This document shows positions 15,716 through 24,000 of a stretch of DNA of 32,769 bases, piece after piece. Position 1 is the first letter of the stretch. Every line of letters begins with the position of its first letter. The stretch comes from Actinomycetota bacterium (GTDB lineage: Bacteria > Actinomycetota > Thermoleophilia > Gaiellales > Gaiellaceae): positions 1 through 32,769 of the forward strand of contig VAWW01000068.1 of assembly GCA_005884575.1 (NCBI GenBank). Direction: 5' to 3'. The translations under genes were made by a program, and so were the position numbers. Below the pieces are notes generated by a model. That model saw only the letters and a program-made list of their open reading frames with translations. It did not search any database and was not told the origin of the DNA.

Positions 15716-16771
15716 ATGATCAGCCAGTCCACGTTCGTCGATCTCTGCGAGCAGGAGCTCAGGCTGTGCGCGCTCTCCCCGGGCGAGAACTTCGTCGTCC
15801 TCTCGCAGGGCGACGAACGCGCCGAGTACGTCGACGCGTTCATGGCCGCGGCGCAGCGGCTCGGCGCTTCGCCGATGAACCTGCGGCTGCCGTACTCCTC
15901 CTCGGCGAGCGCCGGCGACGTCGGCGTCTGGACCGTCGGCAACACGCCGCTGAAGGGCAATCGCGCGGCGGTCGACGTCCTGAAGGCCGCCGACATGGTC
16001 GTCGAGACGCTCTTCCTGCTCTTCTCCGCCGAGCTGACGGAGATCCAGCAGGCGGGCACGCGCATCCTCACGTGCATCGAGCCCGTCGACGTGCTCGCGC
16101 GCCTGTTCCCGACGGCCGAGCTGCGCCGACGGACCGACGTCGCGACGGAGCTCCTGTCCGAGGCGCGGACGCTCCGCTTCACGAACGCCGCCGGCACGGA
16201 CGTGACCTATCGGATCGGCTATCCCGTCAAGGCGCAGTACGGGTTCGTCGACGCGCCGGGCGGCTGGGACCACTGGCCTTCGGGGGGCATGGTGATCACG
16301 GGCGGCGCCGACGACGGCGTGGACGGTCGTGTGGTGGTCGCCCCGGGCGACATCCTGCTCCCCTTCAAGCGCTACGTGCAGGCGCCGCTCGAGTTCACGA
16401 TCGAGGCCGGCCGGATCACTGAGATTCGCGGCGGCGTCGAGGCCGATCTCGTGCGCCAGTACATGGCGGACTTCGACGATCCGGATGCGTACGGCATCTC
16501 GCACATCGGGTGGGGGCTCGACGAGCGCGCCAAGTGGTCGGCGCTCGGCACCGACCAGCGCGGTCACGGGATGGAGCTGCGCGCGTTCGCCGGCAACGTG
16601 CTCTTCTCGACGGGGCCGAACGAGCTCTTCGGCGGACCGAACCACACGTCCTGCCACCTCGACATCCCGATGCGCAACTGCAGTCTCTTCCTCGACGACC
16701 GGCCCGTGATCGTCGACGGCGAGATTGCGGTCGACGCGATGCGCGCGGGCGGCGTGCCCGTCGGCGTCTAG
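15716..16771 (+). CDS. NicX-like (2,5-dihydroxypyridine dioxygenase/M29 aminopeptidase-related) enzyme
   Basis: A 351-residue protein of the family that includes thermophilic M29 aminopeptidases and 2,5-dihydroxypyridine 5,6-dioxygenase NicX. The residues H263 (SHIGWGL), H314 and D316 (CHLDIPMRN) match in order and spacing the non-haem iron triad I recall for Pseudomonas NicX (H265, H318, D320). That makes an extradiol-type ring-cleaving oxygenase more likely than a peptidase. The substrate need not be dihydroxypyridine. The start is ATG 15716, with AAAGGAGA at 15701-15708. An AT-rich palindrome lies just upstream, so the gene may have its own promoter despite being in line with the hyuAB-Rid genes. 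It converges with oppF, with 4 bases between the stop codons. Confidence 0.78.
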   Translation: MISQSTFVDLCEQELRLCALSPGENFVVLSQGDERAEYVDAFMAAAQRLGASPMNLRLPYSSSASAGDVGVWTVGNTPLKGNRAAVDVLKAADMVVETLFLLFSAELTEIQQAGTRILTCIEPVDVLARLFPTAELRRRTDVATELLSEARTLRFTNAAGTDVTYRIGYPVKAQYGFVDAPGGWDHWPSGGMVITGGADDGVDGRVVVAPGDILLPFKRYVQAPLEFTIEAGRITEIRGGVEADLVRQYMADFDDPDAYGISHIGWGLDERAKWSALGTDQRGHGMELRAFAGNVLFSTGPNELFGGPNHTSCHLDIPMRNCSLFLDDRPVIVDGEIAVDAMRAGGVPVGV

Positions 16772-16775
16772 CGCC

Positions 16776-17768
16776 CTAGCGGAACGGCAGCACGACGCAG
16801 CGGGCGACGTGCCCGGGCCCGACGCGCTCGGGCGGCGGGTCGATCGCCGCGCAACGCTCCTCCGCGTAGGCGCAGCGGGTGCGGAAGCGGCAGCCCGAGG
16901 GGATGTGGAGCGGCGAGGGGATGTCTCCCCGGATCGCGGGCTTGCGCCGGCGCCGCTCGGGCACGATCTGAGGATTCGCGGCGAGCAGCGCGGCCGTGTA
17001 CGGGTGCTGCGGGTTGCCGAAGACGGTCTCGACCGGGCCCGACTCGACGATCCGGCCGAGGTACATCACGGCGACCGTGTCGGCGATGTGCGCGATCACG
17101 GAGAGCTGGTGCGAGATGAAGACCATTGTCAGCCCGAGCCGCTCGGCGAGGTCGGCCAGCAGGTTGAGGATCTGCGCCTGGATCGAGACGTCGAGCGCGC
17201 TGACGGGCTCGTCGGCGACGAGCAGGTCGGGCTGCGGAGCGAGCGCCCGCGCGATCGCTACTCGCTGGCGCTGGCCGCCGCTCAGCTCCCGCGGGAACAC
17301 GCGTGCGACGCGGGGTGCGAGGCCGACGAGCTCGAGCAGCTCCGGGACGCGGGCGCGGGCCTCGCGCCGCTCTGCGATTCCGTGGACGCGCAGCGGCTCG
17401 GCCAGCATCGAGCCGACGGTCATCTGCGGGTTGAGCGACGTGTAGGGATCCTGGAAGACGATCTGGATCCTGCGGCGCAACGCGCCGAGCTCGCTGCGGC
17501 GCAGCGACGAGATCTCCGTCCCGTCGAAGACGATCGAGCCGCCGTCGGGCTCGACGAGCCGCGTCAGGCAGCGCGCCAGAGTCGTCTTGCCGCTGCCCGA
17601 CTCGCCGACGACGCCGAGCGTCGTGTTCCGCGCGACCGAGAGCGAGACGCCGTCGACCGCCGTCAGCCGCGGCGCGGCCTCTCGACGGAGCCTGCCGCCG
17701 GGGGAGCGGCGCAGGTCGAACCACTTGACGAGGTCGGTCGTCTCGAGGAGCGGCGCGGGCGCCGTCAC
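16776..17768 (-). CDS. oppF: Oligopeptide/dipeptide-type ABC transporter ATP-binding protein F
   Basis: A 330-residue cytoplasmic ATPase of an Opp/Dpp importer. Walker A GESGSGKTT is at 55-63, followed by the Q-loop region FQDPYTSLNP, the signature LSGGQRQR, Walker B LLVADEP and the H-loop histidine in ISHQ. The C-terminal extension has GCRFRTRC, the cysteine-rich region shared by OppD/OppF/DppD that often binds an Fe-S cluster. The open frame continues far upstream, but GTG 17768 overlaps the oppD stop codon as GTGA and gives normal length. It is the last gene of a six-gene minus-strand operon. It pairs with OppD to power import of a peptide-like or other oligomeric solute. Confidence 0.93.
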   Translation of the reverse strand: MTAPAPLLETTDLVKWFDLRRSPGGRLRREAAPRLTAVDGVSLSVARNTTLGVVGESGSGKTTLARCLTRLVEPDGGSIVFDGTEISSLRRSELGALRRRIQIVFQDPYTSLNPQMTVGSMLAEPLRVHGIAERREARARVPELLELVGLAPRVARVFPRELSGGQRQRVAIARALAPQPDLLVADEPVSALDVSIQAQILNLLADLAERLGLTMVFISHQLSVIAHIADTVAVMYLGRIVESGPVETVFGNPQHPYTAALLAANPQIVPERRRRKPAIRGDIPSPLHIPSGCRFRTRCAYAEERCAAIDPPPERVGPGHVARCVVLPFR

Positions 17769-18742
17769 CGGAGCTCCTCGAAGAACGGGCAGGCGGTGCC
17801 GTGCAGCGGGCCGGCCGGCACGAGCTCCATCGTCACGTCCTTGCAGGCATCGCGGCTCCACGCGCAGCGCGGACGGAAGGGGCACCCCTCCGGAAGCTGT
17901 GTCAGGTCCGGCGGCTGGCCCGTGATCTGCGCGAGCCTGCGCCGCGTGCCCGGCTCCCGCGTCGAGGGGAGCGCGCGGAGGAGCCCGACGGTGTACGGGT
18001 GGGAGGGAGACCGGAACAGCTCGGCCGTGGGGGCGTCCTCGATCACGTGGCCGGCGTACATGACGGTCACCGAGTCGCAGTTCTGCGCGACGATTCCGAG
18101 ATCGTGCGAGACGAGGACCATGGCCATTCCGAACTCGTCCTGCAGCTCCGCGAGCAGCGCGAGGATCTGATCCTGGATCGTGACGTCGAGCGCGGTCGTC
18201 GGCTCGTCGGCGAGCAGCAACTTCGGCCGGCACGAGATCGCGATCGCGATCATCACGCGCTGCCGCATCCCGCCGCTCAGCTCGTGCGGGTACGAGCGCA
18301 GGCGCTCCTTCGCCGCGGGGATCCCGACGTGGTCGAGCAGCTCGACCGAGCGCGCACGCGCCTCGCGCCCGCCCATGCCGAGCTTGACGCGCAGCGTCTC
18401 CGCGATCTGCTCGCCGATCGTGAAGACGGGATTGAGGCTGCTCGTCGGGTCCTGGAAGATCATCGAGATCTCGCGGCCCCGGATCGCGCGCAGCTCGCGC
18501 GGCGGGAGAGTGAGCAGGTCGCGTCCCCGCCAGAGCACCTGGCCTTCGATGACCCGTCCGGGCTCCGGCACGATCCCGAGCACCGAGCGGAGCGTGATGC
18601 TCTTGCCGGAGCCCGATTCGCCGACGATGCCCTTCGTGGCGCCCTCCTCGACGTCGAAGCTGACGCCGTTCGCCGCAAACGCGGCGCCGTGCGCCGCCGG
18701 GAACGCGGTGTTTAGGTTCCGCACCTCGAGCAGCGCGCTCAC
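17765..18742 (-). CDS. oppD: Oligopeptide/dipeptide-type ABC transporter ATP-binding protein D
   Basis: A 325-residue ATPase. Walker A GESGSGKS lies at 41-48, the Q-loop region is FQDPTSSLNP, the signature motif LSGGMRQRVMIA has methionine where OppF has glutamine, and Walker B is LLLADEP. The C-terminal oligopeptide-transporter extension includes GCPFRPRC and CPFF cysteines. GTG 18742 overlaps the oppC stop codon (GTGA) and is therefore preferred to longer versions of the frame. It forms a heterodimer with OppF at the inner face of the membrane. Confidence 0.93.
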   Translation of the reverse strand: MSALLEVRNLNTAFPAAHGAAFAANGVSFDVEEGATKGIVGESGSGKSITLRSVLGIVPEPGRVIEGQVLWRGRDLLTLPPRELRAIRGREISMIFQDPTSSLNPVFTIGEQIAETLRVKLGMGGREARARSVELLDHVGIPAAKERLRSYPHELSGGMRQRVMIAIAISCRPKLLLADEPTTALDVTIQDQILALLAELQDEFGMAMVLVSHDLGIVAQNCDSVTVMYAGHVIEDAPTAELFRSPSHPYTVGLLRALPSTREPGTRRRLAQITGQPPDLTQLPEGCPFRPRCAWSRDACKDVTMELVPAGPLHGTACPFFEELR

Positions 18743-19686
18743 GCTCCGTCCTCGACGACGGTGAGGAGCGCACCCTCGGCCTCGCCGGCGCGGCCGCGCC
18801 AGCCGCGCCCGAGGCGGTCGGCGAGGCCGTCGCCGATCAGGCTGAAGCCCACGCCCGAGAGCACGATCACGAAGCCCGGCAAGGTCGAGATCCACCAGGC
18901 GGTCAGCAGGAACGTCTGGCCGTCGGCCACCATCAGCCCCCACTCCGCCGTCGGCGGCTGCACGCCGAGCCCGAGGAACGAGAGCGAGGCGAGCACGAGG
19001 ATGTTCAGGACGATGTCGAGCGTCGAGAACACGAGGTTCGGCCGGAGCACGTTCGGGAGGATGTGGCGCAACATCACGCGCGCGTTGGAGTACCCGAGGC
19101 TGCTGGCGGCGAGGACGAACTGCTGCTCCTTGACGACGAGCACCTCCGCGCGTGTCAGGCGTGCATAGAGCGCCCAGCCGACGACCGTGATCCCGATGTA
19201 GACGCCGAGGAGCCCCGGACCCACGATCGCAATCACGACGATGACGAGCACGATGAACGGGAACGCGATGACGACGTCGACGGCGCGCATGACGACGGTC
19301 TCCAGCCAGCCGCCGCGGTATCCCGCGAGCAGCCCGAGGCCGACGCCGAGGACGAGCGGGACGTACGTCGTGATCAAGCCGACCATCAGGTCGATGCGCG
19401 CGGCGTAGACCGAGCGGGAGAAGATGTCGCGGCCCAGGTTGTCCGTGCCGAGCAGGTGTCCCCAGGACGGCGGTTGCAGCGTGTGCAGCAGATCCTGGTC
19501 GTTCGGCCCGCTCGACGTGATCAGCGGCGCGGCGAGCGCGCAGAAGACGAAGAGGCCGACGATGCCGACGCCGACCCAGAGGCTTGCCGCGGCCCAGCGG
19601 CGCTCCGAGCGCGCGCGCCGCTCGAGCGCACGCAGCAGCTGCGCCTTCGCGTTCTCGCGGCGGGGCCGGACGATGCTCCGGCGCAC
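18739..19686 (-). CDS. oppC: Oligopeptide/dipeptide-type ABC transporter permease C
   Basis: A 315-residue inner-membrane permease. The N-terminal cytoplasmic stretch is strongly basic, the first membrane segment covers about residues 33-56, and the OppC N-terminal signature HLLGTDNLGRDIFSR is at 77-91. Several membrane segments follow, including one near 130-160 rich in Val/Ile. The EAA-like coupling loop covers about 180-200 (AASSLGYSNARVMLRHILPN). The start is GTG 19686, two bases after the oppB stop. Together with OppB it forms the transmembrane pore of the importer. Confidence 0.92.
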   Translation of the reverse strand: MRRSIVRPRRENAKAQLLRALERRARSERRWAAASLWVGVGIVGLFVFCALAAPLITSSGPNDQDLLHTLQPPSWGHLLGTDNLGRDIFSRSVYAARIDLMVGLITTYVPLVLGVGLGLLAGYRGGWLETVVMRAVDVVIAFPFIVLVIVVIAIVGPGLLGVYIGITVVGWALYARLTRAEVLVVKEQQFVLAASSLGYSNARVMLRHILPNVLRPNLVFSTLDIVLNILVLASLSFLGLGVQPPTAEWGLMVADGQTFLLTAWWISTLPGFVIVLSGVGFSLIGDGLADRLGRGWRGRAGEAEGALLTVVEDGA

Positions 19687-19688
19687 CG

Positions 19689-20621
19689 CTACAGGCGGAT
19701 CCTCGGGTCGATCAGGGCATACGAGAGGTCGGCGAGCAGGTTCACGACAATCACCAGGACGCCGAAGACGAGAGTCAGCGCCGAGATCGTCGGGAAGTCG
19801 CGCACGGAGATCGTCGAGACGAGCAGTGAGCCGAGCCCGGGGATGTTGAAGACGCTCTCGATCACGACGCTGCCGCTGATCAGGTAGCCGATGTTGATGG
19901 CAAGGATCGTCACGGTCGCGATCAGCGCGTTGCGCAGCGCGTGCTTCCCGATCACGCGCCGCTCCTCGAAGCCGCGTGCCCGCGCGGCAGTGATGAAGTC
20001 CGCCGCGAGCGTCTCGTTCAGGCTCGAACGCAGCGTGCGGATCACGAGCGGCGCGAGGTAGACGCCGACCGTCACAGCCGGCAGCGTCAGGCTGCGCAGA
20101 TGGCCGAACAAGCTGTCGCCGTAGCCCGCGACCGGGAAGAAGTGGAGGCGCAGGCTGAAGATCTCGACGAGCAGCAGGCCGAACCAGAACGCGGGCATCG
20201 CGAGGCCGATCGTCGCGAGGACGCGGATCACGTGGTCGACCGGCCGGTTCCGGTAGAGCGCGGAGAGCACCCCGAGCGGCACCGCGACGACGAGCGAGAT
20301 CACGGTGCCGTAGAGGAGCAGCAGGATGCTCGGGCCAATCCGGGGACCGAGCACCTCGCCGACGGGCCGCTGCAGGTTGATCGACGTTCCGAGGTCGCCG
20401 CGGAAGAGGCCCCCCGCGAACGAGGCGAACTGGCGGACGAGCGACCGGTCGAGCCCCAGCTCGTGGCGCACCTGCCTCACTGCGGCCGGGGGAGCGTGCG
20501 CACCGAGCATGATGCGCACGGGATCACCCGGCACGAGGTGGATGAGCATGAACGCGACCAGCGTCAGGATCGCGAGCACCAGGACGGCGTGCAGGAGACG
20601 CCGTACCAGGTAGGCCGTCAC
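19689..20621 (-). CDS. oppB: Oligopeptide/dipeptide-type ABC transporter permease B
   Basis: A 310-residue inner-membrane permease. The first membrane segment spans about 9-30 and is followed by the family motif HLVPGDPV. Further membrane segments lie near 98-122, 133-156, 180-196 and in the C-terminal third. The EAA loop is at about 212-232 (AARARGFEERRVIGKHALRN), the site that docks on the ATPases. The protein ends DPRIRL, the usual OppB/DppB terminus. The start is GTG 20621, 13 bases after the solute-binding protein gene. Confidence 0.93.
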   Translation of the reverse strand: MTAYLVRRLLHAVLVLAILTLVAFMLIHLVPGDPVRIMLGAHAPPAAVRQVRHELGLDRSLVRQFASFAGGLFRGDLGTSINLQRPVGEVLGPRIGPSILLLLYGTVISLVVAVPLGVLSALYRNRPVDHVIRVLATIGLAMPAFWFGLLLVEIFSLRLHFFPVAGYGDSLFGHLRSLTLPAVTVGVYLAPLVIRTLRSSLNETLAADFITAARARGFEERRVIGKHALRNALIATVTILAINIGYLISGSVVIESVFNIPGLGSLLVSTISVRDFPTISALTLVFGVLVIVVNLLADLSYALIDPRIRL

Positions 20622-20634
20622 CGCATCTCCGTGG

Positions 20635-22260
20635 TCAGCTCTTCCAGACCTCCCAGAGGTTCCACCAGCCGCTCTCCAGCGTATGGAAGTTCTGCACCTT
20701 GGCTCCGAGCCCCGTGCGCGCCGGCACGAAGAACATCGGGATCCACGGCGCGTCCTGCAGGGTCAGGCGCTGGATCTGGCCGAAGATCTTCTTCCGCTTC
20801 GCCTCGTCCGTCGAGGAGTTCGCGGCAAGCGTCAGCGACCAGGCCTTCTTGCTCGTGTAGTACGACCAGAAGCCGTGCTGGACGCCGCCCGGCTCGAGCC
20901 AGGCGAGTGCGAGCTCGTCCGGCACGAGCACGTCGCTCGTGATGCTCGGCAGCGGGTCGGATGCCTCGTAGTCGCCGTTCATGTACTTCGTGAACAATGC
21001 GCCGGTCTCCATCGTCTGGATCTTGACGCGGACGCCGAGCGGCGCCCAGAGCTGCTTGACGACCGCCATCATCTGCGCCTTCGTCTGGTCCTCGCTCGGG
21101 ATCAGGATGGTGACGTCGAAGCCCTTCGGCACCGACGACTTCGCCATCAGCTGCTTGGCCTTCTTGATGTCGTACGGGTAGTTCTTGACCGACCGGTCCG
21201 TGTACTTGAAGAACGGGTAGAGCGCGTTCGCGACCTGCGCGTGCCCGAAGTAGACGACACGGTTGATCGACTCCTTGTCGGTGGCGTAGTTCAGCGCCTG
21301 GCGGACGAGCTTGTCCTGGAACGGCTTGTGCTTGTTGTTCAGCCAGATGCCGTCGATCGACGCGAGCGGCGCGACCTCGACGCGGGTCGCGCCCTTGTTC
21401 AGCGAGTCGACCTGCGAGAACGGAATGCTCTCCGCGACGTCGACCTCTCCGGACTGCAGCTTGAGGATCCGCGTGTTGTCGTTGGTGATGTAGTCGAACT
21501 CGACGCCGTCCAGGTACGGCTGACCCGGCCGCCAGTAGTGCGGGTTGCGCTTCATCTTCAGGTACTGGCCGCGCACCCACGTTTCGACGACGAACGGGCC
21601 ACTGCCGATCGGCTTCCGCGCGAATGCCTTGTCGCCGAGCTTGGTCACGACGGCCTTCGGCGTGATCGAGGCCGGGAAGACGGTCAGGTTCGAGAGGATC
21701 GCGCCGTCGGGCCGCTTCAGGTGCATGACGACCGTCTTCGGGTTCGGAGCGTCGACGGATGCGATCGTCGTCGCGAGGAACGGAAGGAGGTTGTTCACCT
21801 TCGGATTCTTGAAGCGGTCGAGGGAGAACTTCACGTCCGCGGCGGTCACGGGCGCGCCGTTCGAGAAGCGCGCATCACGGAGATGGAAGACGATCGTCTT
21901 GCCGCCGTTCGTGATCTCCCACGACTTCGCGAGTCCGGGCTTCGGGTCGAAGCTGCCGGGCTGGTACTCGACGAGCTGGTCATAGACCATCATGATCGTC
22001 CAGATCGTGCCGTTGTCCGCCGCGCCGAACGGGCCGAGCGTGACCGGCTCGAAGTTGCGCGCGAACTTGAGGATGCCACCGCGCTTCGGCGTGGCGGCCA
22101 CCGCGGCCTGCGCGATGCCGGCGCCGCCGCGGCCCCACGACGCGAGGAGCGCGCCGGCGGCCGGGAGGGAGAGGCCGAGCGCCAGGGCGCGACGCAGGAA
22201 CTCTCCTCGCGCCAGACGTCCTTCCTGGAGCGAGACGCGAAGATCGTCGAGATTCTCCAT
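20635..22260 (-). CDS. Family 5 extracellular solute-binding protein (peptide/nickel-type)
   Basis: A 541-residue substrate receptor for the Opp-type importer. The N terminus is a long basic leader followed by a hydrophobic segment: RGEFLRRALALGL at 18-30, then SLPAAGALLAS. It looks like a degenerate Tat signal in which the twin arginine before the hydrophobic core is R-G; no lipobox cysteine is evident. The mature region starts with KRGGILKFA and has typical family-5 motifs, including KSWEITNGGKTIVFHLR and TAADVKFSLDRF. ATG 22260 forms an ATGA overlap with the stop of the NodB-fold gene upstream, so enzyme and receptor are translationally linked. Family 5 proteins bind peptides, opines, glycosides or metals; the ligand here is unknown. 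Confidence 0.93.
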   Translation of the reverse strand: MENLDDLRVSLQEGRLARGEFLRRALALGLSLPAAGALLASWGRGGAGIAQAAVAATPKRGGILKFARNFEPVTLGPFGAADNGTIWTIMMVYDQLVEYQPGSFDPKPGLAKSWEITNGGKTIVFHLRDARFSNGAPVTAADVKFSLDRFKNPKVNNLLPFLATTIASVDAPNPKTVVMHLKRPDGAILSNLTVFPASITPKAVVTKLGDKAFARKPIGSGPFVVETWVRGQYLKMKRNPHYWRPGQPYLDGVEFDYITNDNTRILKLQSGEVDVAESIPFSQVDSLNKGATRVEVAPLASIDGIWLNNKHKPFQDKLVRQALNYATDKESINRVVYFGHAQVANALYPFFKYTDRSVKNYPYDIKKAKQLMAKSSVPKGFDVTILIPSEDQTKAQMMAVVKQLWAPLGVRVKIQTMETGALFTKYMNGDYEASDPLPSITSDVLVPDELALAWLEPGGVQHGFWSYYTSKKAWSLTLAANSSTDEAKRKKIFGQIQRLTLQDAPWIPMFFVPARTGLGAKVQNFHTLESGWWNLWEVWKS

Positions 22261-23132
22261 CACCCTTCCTTCCCGGCGCTGTGGCGCGCCCAGTAGTCGG
22301 TATACGTCGTGATCTCGACCCCGCGCTCCCGTGCGTACTCCAGGAGCCCGCGGATCCAGCCCGTGCCCTCCTCGTCGGCGGCGATCGCGCACCACTCGTG
22401 GAACGCGGTGGCGAAGACGAGGTCCTGCTCCACGACCTCGTCGATCGCGCCGCGCAGCGCGTCGCGGAACGCGCGACCCTCCCCGTAACCGTGGGCGTCG
22501 AACCAGACCCCGTCGAGCCAGAACTGGAACGGGATCTCGAGCAGGTCCGGAAACCCCTCCTCCGCATACGCGAAGGGCTGTACCCAAGGCGTCGGGTTCC
22601 CGTTCTGTTCGTTGCGCCCCCAGGAAGTGACGTAACGATGGCCGCTGTCCGCGACGATCTGGAGCAGGTCGGGCCGGTCGCGCAGACCGCGGTAGTAGCC
22701 GAACGGCGTGCGCAGGCCGACGCACTCGCGGCCGAGATACCTGCGGATCAGGTCCGACGTGAGCTCGAGCTCCTCGCGAAGCGCGACGTGCGGCGTCTCC
22801 GGGAGCACCGCCTCGACCTCGCCGCCGGCCGGGCGATAGCGGACGTCGCGGAAGACCACGTGGCTGTAGGTGTGCTGCTGGATGTCGAAGAGGTCCGAGG
22901 CGGCCAGCGGCTCGAGCGCGTCGAGAGCGTGCAGGAGCGTCCGGCCGCAGAGGAAGAAGGTGCACGGAGCCTCGAGCTCGCGGTGGAGCTTGGCGAGCAG
23001 GTCGACGCCGCGACGTGTCGACTCCGGGTCGAGCGCAAAGCGGTACTGCGGAACGTCTGGACCGATGAAGCGCGCGAGGCCCTCGCCGACCGCCGCGGAC
23101 TCCGTGTCATAGCCGATCAGTAGCGTCGCGAT
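22260..23132 (-). CDS. NodB-fold hydrolase (polysaccharide deacetylase/cyclic imidase-like), copy 2, with non-standard start
   Basis: A 290-residue paralogue of the enzyme at 6424-7287, sharing GYDTE at the N terminus, the QQHTYSH metal site, RTPFGYYRGLRDRP and the WGRNEQNGNPTPWVQPFAY stretch. The homologous region begins at an ATC codon (23132-23130) that aligns with the GTG start of copy 1. An in-frame TGA lies 18 bases further up, and no ATG, GTG or TTG occurs in this frame before residue 92. A GGAG lies 8 bases before the ATC, so an ATC start is possible; a one-base error or frameshift linking to ATG 23154 is the alternative. It has no signal peptide. As first gene of the importer operon it probably acts on the imported compound. 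Confidence 0.8.
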   Translation of the reverse strand: MATLLIGYDTESAAVGEGLARFIGPDVPQYRFALDPESTRRGVDLLAKLHRELEAPCTFFLCGRTLLHALDALEPLAASDLFDIQQHTYSHVVFRDVRYRPAGGEVEAVLPETPHVALREELELTSDLIRRYLGRECVGLRTPFGYYRGLRDRPDLLQIVADSGHRYVTSWGRNEQNGNPTPWVQPFAYAEEGFPDLLEIPFQFWLDGVWFDAHGYGEGRAFRDALRGAIDEVVEQDLVFATAFHEWCAIAADEEGTGWIRGLLEYARERGVEITTYTDYWARHSAGKEG

Positions 23133-23168
23133 CTTGCCCGCTCCGTTCGCTCATGCACTGTGATGATC

Positions 23169-23181
23169 TTATAACGTATGC
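23169..23181. promoter_or_regulatory. AT-rich palindrome, site 3 of 4 (TTATA ACG TATGC)
   Basis: A degenerate copy with a perfect left arm and a TAT-only right arm. It lies in the 45-base divergent region between the importer operon and the SDR-cupin-amidohydrolase operon, and it overlaps the annotated ATG of the SDR gene (23178). TATAAC at 23170-23175 may act as a -10 box, which would favour a start slightly downstream, such as GTG 23184. Confidence 0.45.
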
Positions 23182-23996
23182 GAGTGGCGTCCGAGCGGCA
23201 GTCGAACGCGGAGCTCGTCGACCTGGGCGGGAAGGTCGCGCTCGTCACGGGTGCGGCGCAGGGGTTCGGCTTCGCGTGCGCCCGACGGCTCGCCGAGGCC
23301 GGCGCGGCCGTCGTGCTGGCGGATCTGCGCGACGACCGGCTCGAGGCCGCGCGCGAGCGGCTGTCGGCTGTCGGCCGCGACGTCGCCGCCGCGGTCGCCG
23401 ACGTCTCGCACGAGGGCGACGTCGACGAGCTCGTCGCCACTGCGGTCGAGCAATTCGGCCGTCTGGACGTGCTCGTCAACAACGCCGGCGTCTTCTCGAA
23501 CTTCCTGCTCGCGAGCCTGCAGCCCGACGAGTTCCAGCGGATCATGCGCGTCAACGTCGGCGGGGCGTTCCTCTGCACGCGTGCCGCGGCCGCGCGCATG
23601 CGGGAGCAGGGCGACGGCGGCTCGATCGTCAACGTGACGTCGATCGACGCGGTGCACCCGAGCGGCGCGGGCCTGTCGCACTACGGCACGTCGAAGCATG
23701 CGATCTGGGGGCTGACGAAGTCGATGGCACTGGAGCTCGGCGCAGACGGCATCCGCGTCAACGCGATCGCTCCCGGCCCGTCGCTGACGGAGGGCGCCGT
23801 CGAGTTCGTGGAGGCGGGCGCCCCGGAGGGGATCGACGTCGACGCGCAGTGGGCGGCGTACGCCGAGCGGATCCCGCTGCGCCGGCTGGCGCATCCGGAC
23901 GACATCGCCCGCGTCGCCGTCTTCCTCGCCTCCGATCTGTCCTCGTACGTCAACGGCGCGCAGATCGTCGTCGACGGGGGCCTCCTGGCCGCCTAG
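23178..23996 (+). CDS. Short-chain dehydrogenase/reductase (QGFGFA-type)
   Basis: A 272-residue classical SDR. The cofactor loop [10 protein letters not shown] is at 24-33, with phenylalanine in place of the usual isoleucine. NNAG is at 101-104, and the catalytic residues are S155, Y169 and K173. A distinctive segment [20 protein letters not shown] follows the PG motif and is shared with the SDR at 31873-32706, indicating a common, unidentified substrate type. ATG 23178 lies inside the AT-rich palindrome and has no ribosome binding site; GTG 23184 is a plausible alternative, perhaps on a nearly leaderless transcript. It is the first gene of an SDR-cupin-amidohydrolase operon, with a 4-base gap to the cupin. 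Confidence 0.88.
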   Translation: MRVASERQSNAELVDLGGKVALVTGAAQGFGFACARRLAEAGAAVVLADLRDDRLEAARERLSAVGRDVAAAVADVSHEGDVDELVATAVEQFGRLDVLVNNAGVFSNFLLASLQPDEFQRIMRVNVGGAFLCTRAAAARMREQGDGGSIVNVTSIDAVHPSGAGLSHYGTSKHAIWGLTKSMALELGADGIRVNAIAPGPSLTEGAVEFVEAGAPEGIDVDAQWAAYAERIPLRRLAHPDDIARVAVFLASDLSSYVNGAQIVVDGGLLAA

Positions 23997-24000
23997 CGCG

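Noticed and set aside
15716-16771. Annotation as a leucyl aminopeptidase (M29)
   Set aside because: The family overlap is real, but the H263/H314/D316 pattern and the neighbours fit a NicX-like dioxygenase better. It remains an alternative.
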